Below, one piece after another: positions 34,330 to 45,173 of a DNA stretch of 64,000 nucleotides. The position numbers and the translations under genes are program-made. Source of the stretch: Lepidostoma basale (lineage: Eukaryota; Arthropoda; Insecta; Trichoptera; Lepidostomatidae); contig JAHDVF020000887.1 of assembly GCA_022606425.2 (NCBI GenBank), forward strand, positions 1 through 64,000, in the 5' to 3' direction. Positions within the stretch are counted from its first letter, which is position 1. Every line of letters begins with the position of its first letter. The notes beneath the pieces were generated by a model. That model ran no database searches and was not told the origin of the DNA. It was given only the letters and a program-made list of their open reading frames with translations.

Positions 34330-36210
34330 GCCACATCGAGGGTCGGAGGCTAGGTCGGCGGCTTAATTTGACCTGCCACACTATAACGCCCGGCGATTTT
34401 AGTGCCGCGGTGTTCTTTTATGGTACTAACCCCAATTATCTATGTAATATCCTTTGATTTCTGAACTGTCAAATTTTGCCGTATATTGCAAACTAGCTCG
34501 AGACAAAGAATGCCACGGACTAAAGTAATAAAAAGCTGATTTTATCAGAATGTATCAATTTAAAATTTCGAAAATCACAAATTCGAACATGCTGGGTGCA
34601 TGAAATAAACATGTCAAGAAATAGTAATGTAGAATTTTAACTATTATATAAGGAACTTCGCAAAAATGATCAATTTTTTTTAGGTATTTAAAAATGAAGC
34701 AGGACATTTACTGTAAGGGTATGGCCACACCGAAGTGCCTAGGTCGGTGGCTAGGGGGACGCCTGGCGAACCAACGTATGACGTACTATGGGACCTGCCA
34801 CACTATAAGGCTCGCGCAAGCGGGCGATCACAAGCCGCCTGCTTTCGGAAACGCTTGCCGAGCTTTATGGTACTAATCACAATTATATATGCAATCATCT
34901 ATGCAATTATCAACCTCGTGCTCTTTTGCTCTTGTCATGGACTGATTTTCGGGATTACACGTATTGTACGCAGTTTAAAAGCGGTAATAATTTCCAAATT
35001 TTGTGTTTTTTTTTGTATACATTGTTTTTATTTACAGGTTTTGTAAAATTATCAAAATGAAAATAATATACAGTAAATAAATTTGTTTCAATTAACCTCA
35101 AAGTTACAACAAGTTGTTCCTCTGGTGTTATAGAACACCGGAAATGTGTATCCTGCTTTTGCAGTGACTCCCTAACAGTAAATCGAATGTGTCCTGCTTC
35201 CTTTTTAAATACCTAAAAAAAAAATTATCACATTTGCGAAGTTCTTTATATAATAGTGGAAATTGTCCATTACTATTTCTTGACATGTTTATTTCATGCA
35301 CCCAGCATGTTCGAATTTGTGATTTTCGAAATTTTAAATTGATACATTCTGATAAAATTAGCTTTTTATTACTTTAGTCCGTGGCATTCTTTGTCTCGAG
35401 CTAGTTTGCAATATATGGCAAAATTTGACAGTTCAGAAATCAAACGATATTACATAGATAATTAGGGTTAGTACCATAAAAGAACACCGCGGCGCTAAAA
35501 TCACCGGGCGTTATAATATGGCAGGTCAAATTAAGCCGCCGACCTAGCCTCCGACCCTAGCACTTCGGTATGGCCGTACTCTTAGGGAAGTTAAAAGAAT
35601 CACTGCAAAAGCAGGATACACATTTTCGGTGTTCAATAACACCAGAGGAACAACTTGTTGTAACATTGGGGTAAATTTAAACAAATTTATTTACAGTATA
35701 TTATTTTAATTTTGATAATTTTACAAAAAACTAACTAACTAACCATCACGCCGTCTCCCCGAAAGGGTAGGCAGAAAGAATGAATTGTCACACTTTTAAT
35801 GATGTGGCACTCCTTCCTTCTCTTTTCGCCCCGCGGGAGACGCGGCGTGATGGGTTGCGAACCTCATCGCCACTAATAGGCATCTCCCGCGCACACTTCG
35901 ATCGTCCAACACCCACAAAATAAATAATAATATTACAAAACCTGTATATAAAAACAATATATACAAAAAAAAAAATGGAAATTATTATCGCTTTTAAACT
36001 GCGGACGATACGTGTAATCCCGAAAATCAGTCGATGACAAGAGCAGAAGAGGACCAGGTGGATAATTGCATAGATAATTGTGATTAGTACCATAAAAGTT
36101 AATCGCGGCGCTAAAATCACCGAAAGCTCGGCAAGCAACTCGGAAAGCAGGCGGCTTGTAATCACCCGCTTGGCGCGAACCTTATAGTGTGGCAGGTCCC
36201 ATAGTACCTA
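34330..36210. repeat. Nested inverted repeats, PIF/Harbinger-type ends
   Basis: Two interleaved inverted pairs: 34335-34707 with 35190-35570 (arms ~375 bp), and 34755-35046 with 35930-36205 (arms ~290 bp). Several ends read GGGTATGGCCACACCGAAG or close variants, next to TAA or TTA. A relic at 35608-35665 (plus strand, SLQKQDTHFRCSITPEEQLV) and its inverted partner near 35100-35180 resemble a short stretch of PIF/Harbinger-type transposase. I read this as copies of one family inserted into each other. Confidence 0.6.
35730..35926 (-). mobile_element. SINE-like repeat, copy 2, with RTE-type tail
   Basis: Reverse-strand match to 7118-7316 over its full length. It contains the B-box-like GAGGTTCGCAACCC and ends in GACGGCGTGATGG plus GTTA units. 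It sits between two arms of the nested inverted repeats. Confidence 0.6.
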
Positions 36211-36248
36211 ATTCTTCGTTTTTCACCCCGTTGTTAGGTGTAAGTTCG

Positions 36249-37118
36249 TGTCACAGGGTGAAACATGAAACATTACTCGTATCTCATTCCCGATCTCGAA
36301 ACAACTCCTCCCAACGTATTGCCCTTCGCTACGTATTGTGCTTCGCTAATGTAACCTCATTATGTGATCTCTGAGATGCTCCGGAATGTATAGTGATATG
36401 AGATTGAAACCAAACTGTACTGTTTACAATTACATTTAATGACACAAAATAAAGAAACAAGATTACTTATAAACTAAAGAGGACTTACATGCTATTCGTT
36501 GGCCAACGACTTAAAACTAATCCGTCACTGAAACAGGACTAACTGATCTGATCTGCGAAGTCGGCGAACTAGCCGACACGTGGCGTCCACACCACGAGGA
36601 ACGTCCGAGGAAGAGCGAGGAGCGAGAGGCGGTCTGGTCTCCTTCGCTGAGACAGCCGTGGCCAGCATCAGGCCCCAATGATGATAGGCTGGCGCCATGG
36701 TTACTGGCACCATCCGGCGATATCGCGAACTTTTCTTCCGATTATCTCCCGAAGTCCGGTATCTCACTTTCGCGATATCTCCCCGGCGCGCGTTGGCCGG
36801 GGAGAGATGTTGGTGTACCGAAGGCCGGGGACCGACTACTGACGACTGACTCGAGAGTTCTCCGGAGTTCCAATCCGCAGGGTGGGGGGTTGAGATCACG
36901 CCCCCCAAAGTGTTGCCACTCACGAAAATTGTCACTTACACTATTATTATTTTTCCTATCCACTATTATTGTTTCTAAATTGTCTTATCACTAATTAAAA
37001 TTAAACTTAACTAAGATCAAACAAGCCTCCAGAGAGAAAACGTATTTTCGGCCACGTAAAATTTGTTCAGTGCAATCTCACCTAGTATGCCATGAAACAT
37101 GGCTATATCACCGTGACA
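36249..37118 (+). repeat. LTR-like unit, copy C (870 bp)
   Basis: Starts TGTCACAGGGTGAAAC and ends CTATATCACCGTGACA. The boundaries are TG..CA with complementary ends (TGTCAC / GTGACA). It aligns with copies A and B, including the AACAAGCCTCCAGAGAGAAA block. No flanking direct repeat of 4-6 bp is evident. A short GACAGCAATTTTCTTGCTGTC hairpin follows at the right boundary. Confidence 0.7.
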
Positions 37119-37330
37119 GCAATTTTCTTGCTGTCAGATCAAACCGGCCCTACATTTAATTCAACATTACGGCCTGGTAAACAGTGATTTCGAGACGGCA
37201 TTGAAATTGAGCCATTTTTACCAGATTCTATGGTTTATTCTAAGTAAATGTCAAAAATAAGCAGCGAAATTAATTTAGTCCTTTTTGTTTGAATTATTTT
37301 GCATTTGGGGGTTCAAAGTTTTACTTCAAA

Positions 37331-37600
37331 ATGTCTTCAATGACTTTTGGCCAAAAACTGTTCACACCAAGTCCACCAGACAAAGGTAGTTTCCCATTGG
37401 ATCACGAAGGACAGTGTAAAAAATCAATGCTTCAGTACATGCTGTGCTTGTCCGACAACAATAACGATAATTCTAGGTGCCGAAATGAGGCCAAACAATA
37501 TTTAGAATGTCGAATGGATAATCAACTTATGGCCAGAGAAGAATGGTCTAATCTCGGTTTCAGCGGAGATGCGGAGAGTGGGAAACCAGCCGAGCCGTAA
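37331..37600 (+). CDS. COX19: Cytochrome c oxidase assembly protein COX19
   Basis: A complete 89-residue protein of the twin CX9C family. These are imported into the mitochondrial intermembrane space by the Mia40 disulfide relay and help copper delivery and assembly of cytochrome c oxidase. Both motifs are exact: [11 protein letters not shown] and [11 protein letters not shown]. The COX19 signature [11 protein letters not shown] lies just before the first, and [11 protein letters not shown] and a LGF motif follow the second. The start MSSMTFGQK was chosen because its length and N-terminus match the family. An in-frame upstream ATG at 37289 would add 14 residues with no family counterpart. It is a single exon with AATAAA at 37665-37670. 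It sits between an LTR-like repeat 0.2 kb upstream and degraded mariners downstream. Confidence 0.95.
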   Translation: MSSMTFGQKLFTPSPPDKGSFPLDHEGQCKKSMLQYMLCLSDNNNDNSRCRNEAKQYLECRMDNQLMAREEWSNLGFSGDAESGKPAEP

Positions 37601-37664
37601 ATCGGATCTTTGTGGACTATTTTAAAATAATAAGCCAATGTAATATATGAGCCGTTATTTTAAT

Positions 37665-37670
37665 AATAAA
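37665..37670 (+). terminator. Polyadenylation signal of COX19
   Basis: AATAAA 65 bases after the stop codon. Confidence 0.65.
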
Positions 37671-37699
37671 TATATGAATAAGTCAATTGTTTTATGTTT

Positions 37700-39250
37700 C
37701 GAGATATTTAAGAATTAGATTAAGTATGAATGAATTTAAAAATATTGACAAATGTTAAACAACTTGGATAATGTTTTTACCATTATAATTTTGGTAAACT
37801 TAAAAATGTAATAATGATTATAGTTATTGTTTAACAAAATAACGATTCAGCTCCCAGTGGACTTATTCTACTTTAAATAATAATAATATATTGTAAGAAA
37901 TAAAAACAAGAGGAAAATTAAGTCCACATTTTTATACATTTTACATGATTTTTTATTGATTATTTTATAGAAGTTGTGGTACAATTAGAAGTATAAAATG
38001 TGGATATCAATACTTAAACAAAATCACTATGAACTCATTTTTTCCAAAAGTGGACTTATTCCACTTAAAAAAATAACAGCTCATCCTAAAATAATGTATA
38101 TTGAAAATAAAGTGTTTGAAAAGGCAGGTTTCGATTATTCTTGCAACAAAATAATCCTACATCTTTAAGCATGTCCTAACGCATTGATCACCAATTCATT
38201 TAATGTTAAGTTGGAAAATATGATTATTTCTTGTAATTTGTTATGTTGTGTAGGTTTGTTTTTGCTGCCAGTCCCCAGTGTCAGGCATGGCATGGCATGC
38301 CATATATCTGAAAATAAATCCTCCTTCGCTGATGACTGCCGTGGAAATGAATATACCAACCAACAATCATGTTGTATTTGAGGAGTAGTTTATATTTAAT
38401 ACTAGCGGTCCGGACAACACTTTACTATGGTTATATTTGAGTTTATACATACAGAATATATAAATTAAACAAATATAATTGAAGTTCAATATCAATACAT
38501 CCAACAATGTGTTTCTCCAAATACGTGACGTTTAACAATGAAATGTATTCATTATTTCAATTATCGCTTGAATACACGTGATCTTCAATTAAACATTGGC
38601 ATTGAACAAAATTAATTCTACCCAATATAGACTGTTAAGTCTTGGCGTTGAAAGATTTATTTGCCTGTCACACTAAGAAATCAATTCACCAAGTAATATT
38701 AATTAACAGGGAAAATTTCGTCGCATTCGGTTCAGTACCGTATCAAGTCTATCGGTCTCATGGCCACGAATATTGCCTTTTATTTATGGAGATTGTGAAT
38801 GGAACTAAATTTAAATCAATATCATTTTATCACTCATGACCTGGTTTCTAAATACTACCTCAGCTGTGGTGATGCTGGCCATACCATTTTATCACTCATG
38901 ACCTGGTTTCTAAATACTACCTCAGCTCAGGTGATGTCGAGGTAAAACTCCTAAATGGATGCTCATACTATTATAAATACGATGAATCAATCGTCACGCT
39001 GTTGTCGGGGTCTCAATATAAACCAACCTAGTCCTATTCCCTACTAACTATTCTAACAACCCGATGGAGGCATCTAACGGACGAACCAAGAATTTTAAAA
39101 CCTGGGAAACTACATATACTTATTAAATTAAATGGCAGTAGATCTCTTGCTGAATATGTGTAGTCTGGAATGATTCAAGTCATAATAATATGTCAATTAA
39201 AATACGCACCTAATGGAAACTCATGCAGTAAAACATATTATTCCTTAAAA
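37700..39250. other. Intergenic, no gene seen
   Basis: AT-rich. A ~50-bp segment (TTTTATCACTCATGACCTGG and following) is duplicated in tandem at about 38823-38872 and 38885-38930. Nothing else is assignable. Confidence 0.5.
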
Positions 39251-39279
39251 TTTATTGATAAACATCACTTTTATAATAT

Positions 39280-39795
39280 CAATGCCGTTATTAATGTAAA
39301 GCGCTGCTCTTCTAATACATGCTTCATGGGTCCGAACAAGTGGTAGTTGGATAGTGCCACGTTTGGTGAATAAGGCGGGTGCGGTATAATCTGCCAACCC
39401 ACATTTTGTGTGTAGATTTTGACCGCGATTGCTATGTGAAGTTAAGCATTGTCACATTGAAGAATCAGCTTGCTGTGCCTGTTGCTCCATGCCGGTCATT
39501 TTTCAGCCAGTGCCTACTTTAATCGCATTAGTTGTCGGTAGACTTCCCCCGAGATCGTTTCATCCAGTTTGAGGAGTTCATTTTTCAGTCTTCCAGGGCG
39601 ATCTTTGCCGTCAATGTTAAAATCACCAGCTTTGAAGTGTCACCATTCTCTGCATGATTTATCTGATGGGGCATGATCGCCGTAAACTTCCACAAGCATC
39701 TTATGGACCAAAGCTGCACTCTTCTTCCAATTAAAACAGAACGGCAGAACTTCCCGCAAATGCTTCTTATTTACCAAGAAAGTCGACATTTTAAG
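39280..39795 (-). mobile_element. Mariner remnant, internally deleted
   Basis: On the minus strand the N-terminal DNA-binding part starts at 39789 and reads STFLVNKKHLREVLPFCFNW, then MLVEVYGDHAPSDKSCREW. The reading jumps, with frame changes, to a C-terminal part including a CDNA-type second-aspartate motif near 39445 and HPPYSPN near 39370. The central region holding the first catalytic aspartate is gone. No clean TIRs were identified. Confidence 0.65.
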
Positions 39796-40002
39796 GAGCG
39801 ATAAAACAAATATTGTGAGAATGAAAAATATTTGCGTACTGAACTTAATTGACACATGCTCAGGCTTACTAAAAAAAATGACTGCCAGATTTGAAGGCTT
39901 GAAGCAGTCAGTGCCCTATGTTGGAAAACAGATGGAACTTTCCGAAATACCTAATAAATATATTGTTGTTTTCTCAATTTTATAGTGAATTTTTATTTAT
40001 AC

Positions 40003-40930
40003 ACCAGATGTATAATATAAGCTTAAATCCGCTGTTTGTCCACAGATGGCGTTAGTGAGCGAATTAAGCTACCTCTACCGACACGTTACAGTGCTTTTTC
40101 ATGAGTTAGACATCCATTAACATTAATCAGTACACATCATCAGCAATTTCATACAACAACATACATTTTTCTGTTGGCAATCATGTCTAGTTTCGTGCCA
40201 GAAAAAGAGCATATCGTCGCCCCAGAGCAATAGTGAGATAAACCAGTTCCATCTTGACAATATAACAAGCCGTAATGTTCCTTTGATAATAGGCCCTAGG
40301 AGACTCAAATAAGTGCAAGGCCTCCACCAAGTCAAACCATAAACAATATCAAAGGAACATTACGGCTTGTTATATTGTCAAGATGGCACTGGTTTATCTC
40401 ACTATTACTCTGGGGCGACGATATGCAGGAAGCTGTGATTTTCTGCTTTATTTTGAAAAACAAAAAAATGACTGCCGAATCGCACTGAATGCTTGTGGAG
40501 GCCTCGGAAACAATGTGCAGAGATTGTTTTTTTTCTGTTCAAAGATGGCAATTTTGAGGAATGTTGAGGACGTCAATTGTAGTATCTTTTCACGACATTG
40601 TACCATCGCACACGTCAATAATGATCCGAAACTACTTGTAAAGACTCAACTGGAAGGTGCTACCCCTTTCTGCTTATACACCAGACCTGGCCTCGCTCGC
40701 TGAGCCGCACATTGATTCTTACGAAGACGTCTGAAAATGGCTTGATGAGTGGTTTGCCTCGAAATACAAGGATTTTTTTTGGCGTGGTATCCACAAATTG
40801 CTTGAGAGATGGAAAAAATGTGTAGCTAGAGAGGGCCAGTACTTTGAATAAATTTGTTTTTGCTTTCTATGAATAAAACATGTTTTTCTGACTAAAAAGA
40901 GCGAATTTAAACTTATACACCTAGTATAAA
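40003..40930 (+). mobile_element. Second mariner remnant with a palindromic core
   Basis: At 40183 an N-terminus MSSFVPEKEH appears and breaks off within 10 codons. At about 40700-40850 the C-terminus appears (WLDEWFASKYKDFFWRGIHK, then LLERWKKCVAREGQYFE and a stop). Possible TIRs are TACACCAGATGTATAA on the left (about 40005) and TATACTAGGTGTATAAG reversed on the right (about 40908). Between the two coding ends sits an inverted repeat with 80-bp arms in place of most of the transposase. Confidence 0.6.
40209..40426. repeat. Near-perfect 80-bp inverted repeat, 58-bp spacer
   Basis: Arms 40209-40288 and 40347-40426 are reverse complements with two mismatches in 80 positions by eye. The first arm starts directly after the mariner N-terminus relic. 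As single-stranded DNA or RNA it would form a long hairpin. Confidence 0.9.
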
Positions 40931-41058
40931 AATATATAAACACTAGTTACAAATTTGTTTCGCCTTGGGAGGGCATTCTCAAACTAAAATACTTTTTTTG
41001 TTTAAAAAGGCCCCCCCAGGAGCAATAAATTTGTAACTACATAGTGTTTATATATTTT
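40930..41058. repeat. Imperfect inverted repeat
   Basis: ATATATAAACACTAGTTAC at 40930 on pairs imperfectly with GTAACTACATAGTGTTTATA near 41032-41051, around a C-run (GGCCCCCCCAGG). It is probably a degraded short hairpin element. Confidence 0.5.
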
Positions 41059-41113
41059 ACAAAAATTCACCGTAATACGGAAAAAGCAATTGCGTTTTCA
41101 TTATATATATTAT

Positions 41114-42298
41114 ATCGTGGGTTCAATACTAGAACTAGATAACTCTAAATACATAGTTTTGAGATAATGGCAATTAAAGTTTTTGGCTACACAAATCATG
41201 ACATTTCTTTCAGAAGGATGGTAATTAACACGTAGTTTATTGTTGAAAAACATAGCTAAGAGTTCAAGGAAGCCACTAAATGTATAAACTTGACCAAAAA
41301 TGACTTCATTATTTTTTAACAATTAAAATAGTGAGATATCTAGTTTTAGCACTAACCATTGTTGCGGGGTATATCAGGATATGTACTTGTAATAATTAGA
41401 TATCTATGACTTGGAACCAACATTTTGACACTATTGCTTGAATTATTATACTAATGTTACTGTTTAAAAAAGTTTTATATGCTTATGGAAGTTTTATTTA
41501 AACACTATGTAAATATTACTTATTAATCTTTATTTAAAGCTATCGCGATTTTGGTGATGCTATACAATTCACTAGCTCAATACAACTGATTGACAAGCAT
41601 ACAAAAGTGTTTAAATAAAACTCTTATATAAAAATGTATAGAAATTGTTACATAGTGAATGTCTCTAATATAAATTGAATTGAATTGTATATAAGTTGCT
41701 GCAGGTCAAAATGTATTGATACAGTCGTACCTCCTAATCGCTCGGCTATTACTTTGTCTTCTTTTTTAACTCTTCTTGCTGCGTTCTTTATGTCTACATG
41801 CTCTTTGGAATTATCCACTATTACCCCGTCTTCAACAGCCATGCAAATTTTGTATTTATCCTTTTTAGGTTGATGGAATCCCAGATTGAAATTATTGCAG
41901 AAGATATTTCTATAAGCAGAATCTTTAACACACGGTATTTGTTTTTCTTCACAATCTTTGATACAAGATCGATACAACATTCTTATATTTAAGTCTGGGG
42001 ATAGATACTTTCGTTCGGTATCAGATCTGGTGTAGTGTGACGCCACAACTGGAAAAGACTGAATGTGTTTTTTAACATTTTCTATCATTTCACTACTAGT
42101 TGTCTAGTTCTAGCACTAAACGTAGTATGATTTTTCCTTTTGTCTACTTTTAAAATTTGTCTTTAATTTAATAATGGTAGAATATTTGAGATAACCAATT
42201 AGAGCATTCAGTACTCCTTGAGCAACACAAACATTTGGCATAAATAACTCAAAACCACCAAAACTCGACTTGTCTAGTTCTAGTATTGAACCCACGAT
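41114..42298. mobile_element. TIR transposon of unassigned family with a coding remnant
   Basis: Terminal inverted repeats of about 26 bp start ATCGTGGGTTCAATACTAG and match exactly at both ends. A 5-bp direct repeat ATTAT flanks them (41109-41113 and 42299-42303), although AT-rich flanks leave the exact target size uncertain. Shorter internal repeats with TCTAG and TTAGCACTAA recur inside both ends. It carries one ORF on the minus strand. I cannot place it in a named superfamily from ends or protein. Confidence 0.8.
41648..42088 (-). CDS. Transposon-encoded protein, Cys/PKKD motif, function unknown
   Basis: About 146 residues, the only ORF of the 41114-42298 element. It reads KKHIQSFPVVASHYTRSDTE, then KYLSPDLNIRMLYR, then YRNIFCNNFNLGFHQPKKDK. 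I recognise this combination (SFP..SHY, then FN..F..PKKD..C) from multi-copy insect proteins usually labelled uncharacterised and carried by mobile elements. The function is not known to me. The frame lacks an obvious catalytic triad and the C-terminal half of such proteins, so it is likely a truncated remnant. It starts at an in-frame non-ATG position in this reading (TTG-type), so a true initiation codon is unclear. Confidence 0.5.
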   Translation of the reverse strand: MIENVKKHIQSFPVVASHYTRSDTERKYLSPDLNIRMLYRSCIKDCEEKQIPCVKDSAYRNIFCNNFNLGFHQPKKDKYKICMAVEDGVIVDNSKEHVDIKNAARRVKKEDKVIAERLGGTTVSIHFDLQQLIYNSIQFILETFTM

Positions 42299-42465
42299 AT
42301 TATAATGGAGATTTACAAAATAAAAGGTGCAACCATCAATAACACCTCTTCTCTGCTAGTTAGTTCTAGAAAAGCCAATTTCAGATTAATTGGTATTCAT
42401 CATAAACAATGTATTTCATTCACAACTTTTTTAAAAGTTTATTTTTTAAATTCATCAATAGATGT

Positions 42466-43767
42466 TGATAATTAGAACATTTTATAAAAATAACAATAGT
42501 AATTAAATCATGTTTTTAGAGAAACTTTTAGCCTTGGCACTTAACGCCAACGATACTAAAAAAGTGACCTGATATGGTGGTGGTGGTGTGGTCAGAAAGA
42601 AGATTACGATAGTCTCTGGTAGTTAGGGACGTTGTTTACATTTTTTCTTCTCATTTATTGGCACAGGTCAGGGTGGGTAGGTGGGTTTTTTTATTATATA
42701 CATATCAGAGAATTAAGTAAAAATGTTTATTTTCATATAAATACAGTATTAAAGTAGATTAAAAGTAATTGAATCCACATACATAACACAATTGAGTACT
42801 AAAAAATAGGTTGACATTGATGCATATTATGCATCTATTATTACGTAATCAAGTTGCGTGTCATTTCAGAAACAACTCTGACGGCCCTTAAAATATTTCA
42901 ATTCTACATTCATAACTATACTTTTATTGTAATAAAAATACATATGAGACATAGGTATGTATTAGCAATGTAATGATTTCATTAATATTTTACTCGTTTA
43001 ATATCACACCGAACTCATCTCGAAAATATTACAATTTTCCTAAAAAATAGTCAAATAAGCAGACAAATACAAATATATCACAGTTTTAGTTATGACACTT
43101 TAAGAAAACTATTTCAACAAACAAAACTGTTTTCTATAAACATATACATTGATTGTATTATACGAGATGTAACCTATGTTTACTACAGTAAGCTAATTAA
43201 ATTGCTAATAATATTATAAACCAATAATTCACATTCAGCTCGTGCCTTAGTACTTCCGGGAACTATTGGATTCTTCCAAAAATATTCTACTTCAAACAAA
43301 GTCTTTGCTTCTATTCAATCATTCTCTTCTTATAATTAACTTTTGGAAATTAATTTTTATATTGATAATTAATGAGGCGTGTTCCTCACAGATATCTAGA
43401 AAACTTAAGTATCGCTGCAGTTATTTTTTTAGTGGAATAAATAACAAAAAACATGAAACTATAAATTTGCGATATTAGAGAAATACATTTGAATAAAAGG
43501 TAGTAATTGTTAGAGCTAACTAATGCAGTGGAAGCCACTTACTGTGATCTATGTCTACGGGGCTCCTAACTTTTGATAACAGCTACAAAAGATATCATTA
43601 AGCCGAAGATTAAAAGAAAAACGTATCATCATTTATTCCAAAATAATTCAACCTAGATAGACATAGATGTTGATAGTCAGAACATTTTATAAAAATTAAC
43701 AATAGTAATTAAACCAAGTATTTAGAGAAACTTTTAACCTTGGCACTTAACGCCAACGATACTTTAA
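42466..43767. repeat. Pair of ~100-bp direct repeats 1.2 kb apart
   Basis: 42466-42562 and 43668-43767 share GATGTTGATA, GAACATTTTATAAAAAT and CTTGGCACTTAACGCCAACG in the same order and orientation. The 1.1 kb between is AT-rich with no coding text. They could be terminal direct repeats or two copies of one short element. Confidence 0.6.
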
Positions 43768-44371
43768 AAGAAAAACAACCCACTACACCGTCAATTATCT
43801 AAATTCATGTCAATGGGATGACTTAAAATAAAACTCAGTAGAAAAGGCAATGATCCTGCAGCATACTCGTTTTTGTTTAAAGCTTAAACATAATAGGATA
43901 CTTTTTTTTCTACTCACAAAGTGATTATATCCATTTTTAACAATAAGATTTTATAAATGCCCCTCTGCGCAGAACTTGACCAAATAATGAATAGTTGAAT
44001 GAATCAATGTTTACAAAAAAACTTCACCGTACAATGTGAAAGTTGAAAGGAGTGAGAGAGGAGAGGCCAACAAGGGCCCCTCTGCGGAAATAATATTTGA
44101 TATTTAACGATAAATAAAGTAAAGCAGTCTTAAATGTTTATCCTCCCCACCGCTATTTGCTGATGTTATTATAATATTATCAAACCTGCTTATTTGTACA
44201 TAGTATTATTTTAACTGATAAACATATTTTGATTGCGTATAGTACAATTTTTATTTTTGATGGCAGGGAATTGAAAAATTCTTTTTTCAAAAGTTGATAT
44301 CTCTCATATTCTCTTACCAGCATACACATTATATTTAATACTGACCATTCTCAAATTAACAAGTCTTATTT

Positions 44372-44560
44372 TCATACTTTCTTACCAAATATTGTGTCTT
44401 TAATGTATGAAATAAATACATTATGTTTCATTGTCCTAACCTCATTAATTGGAACCATTTTCCATCTCACTAGTAATTTTTTAATCCCCTTCTTGAAAAG
44501 ACTGGCTGCCATAGAATCAAAATAGGTTTCAAGATTTTTTTTAGTCATCCAAATAGTCAT
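44372..44560 (-). pseudogene. Possible mariner transposase C-terminal scrap
   Basis: The frame reads ETYFDSMAASLFKKGIKKLL followed by VRWK, resembling the F..GI.KL..RW end of mariner transposases (compare FFWRGIHKLLERW at 40790). After that the similarity stops. No TIRs or catalytic motifs are near. Confidence 0.4.
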
Positions 44561-44939
44561 ATAAATAACAAAACAAAAATATCTTCTTGAAAGTTATTTG
44601 GAATCTAAGCCACCTAGTTTTAATATAACTTATAGTTTTAATATAACCTTTATGGTCATGGTAGCATACACCCTGTTCATAGGATACAAGGACAAGCATG
44701 TTGATGAATGTTGGTTTGGCTTTTCCTTATTTTACACTTTGCTATAAAAAATTAATTGTGTAAAGAAAAGTTAAGCTAAGGACAGCATAAAGAAACATAA
44801 TAAAAACCTTGGAAAGATGTACAGTCTGTCATGTCTGGACTCGTACTGAACCTTGGCGGTATGCAAACAACCTAATGTATATGTTATAAGGAAAAAAGAG
44901 TAATTATTTTATGCAAAAACAAAACAAATATAGAAATAT

Positions 44940-45173
44940 TTATTCAAATAATTGCCATTGTTTTCTATGAATTTTCCCCCAGATTGGATAATTTTTCAAA
45001 TCCTCTTTTGTAGATTTCTTGGGGGCTTTCTTTGATAATGAATCTATGTGTTTTTTCATTTCTTCAATGGATTTAAAGATATTGTAATCCGAAGATGCAT
45101 CTGTGAATATTGCACGTGTTGTAAAACTCTCAGATTTATTTTCTGTGTCATCCTTTGCTGAATTTGGTTGCAT
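44940..45173 (-). CDS. Hypothetical small protein, 77 residues
   Basis: An ORF from ATG at 45173 to TAA at 44940. It is hydrophilic and lysine-rich: an acidic N-terminal third, a possible helix IFKSIEEMKKHIDSLSKK, then STKEDLKNYPIWGKIHRKQW and LFE. I do not recognise the family. Points for a real gene are balanced, non-repetitive composition with conserved-looking aromatic residues at the C-terminus, and an AATAAA signal overlapping the stop (44944-44939), the same arrangement as in RBM19. It could be the last exon of a longer gene, since the frame stays open a few codons upstream. It lies 0.7 kb beyond the 3' end of Mmp2, same strand. No transposon motifs are seen in it. Confidence 0.4.
   Translation of the reverse strand: MQPNSAKDDTENKSESFTTRAIFTDASSDYNIFKSIEEMKKHIDSLSKKAPKKSTKEDLKNYPIWGKIHRKQWQLFE

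Noticed and set aside
34694..35377. Small ORFs in the nested inverted repeats
   Set aside because: The same DNA reads open in unrelated frames in the inverted copies; there is no protein resemblance beyond a short PIF-like scrap.
40383..40703. 106-codon ORF after the palindrome
   Set aside because: It starts inside the palindromic arm, matches nothing I know, and lies within the mariner remnant in a different frame from the transposase end.
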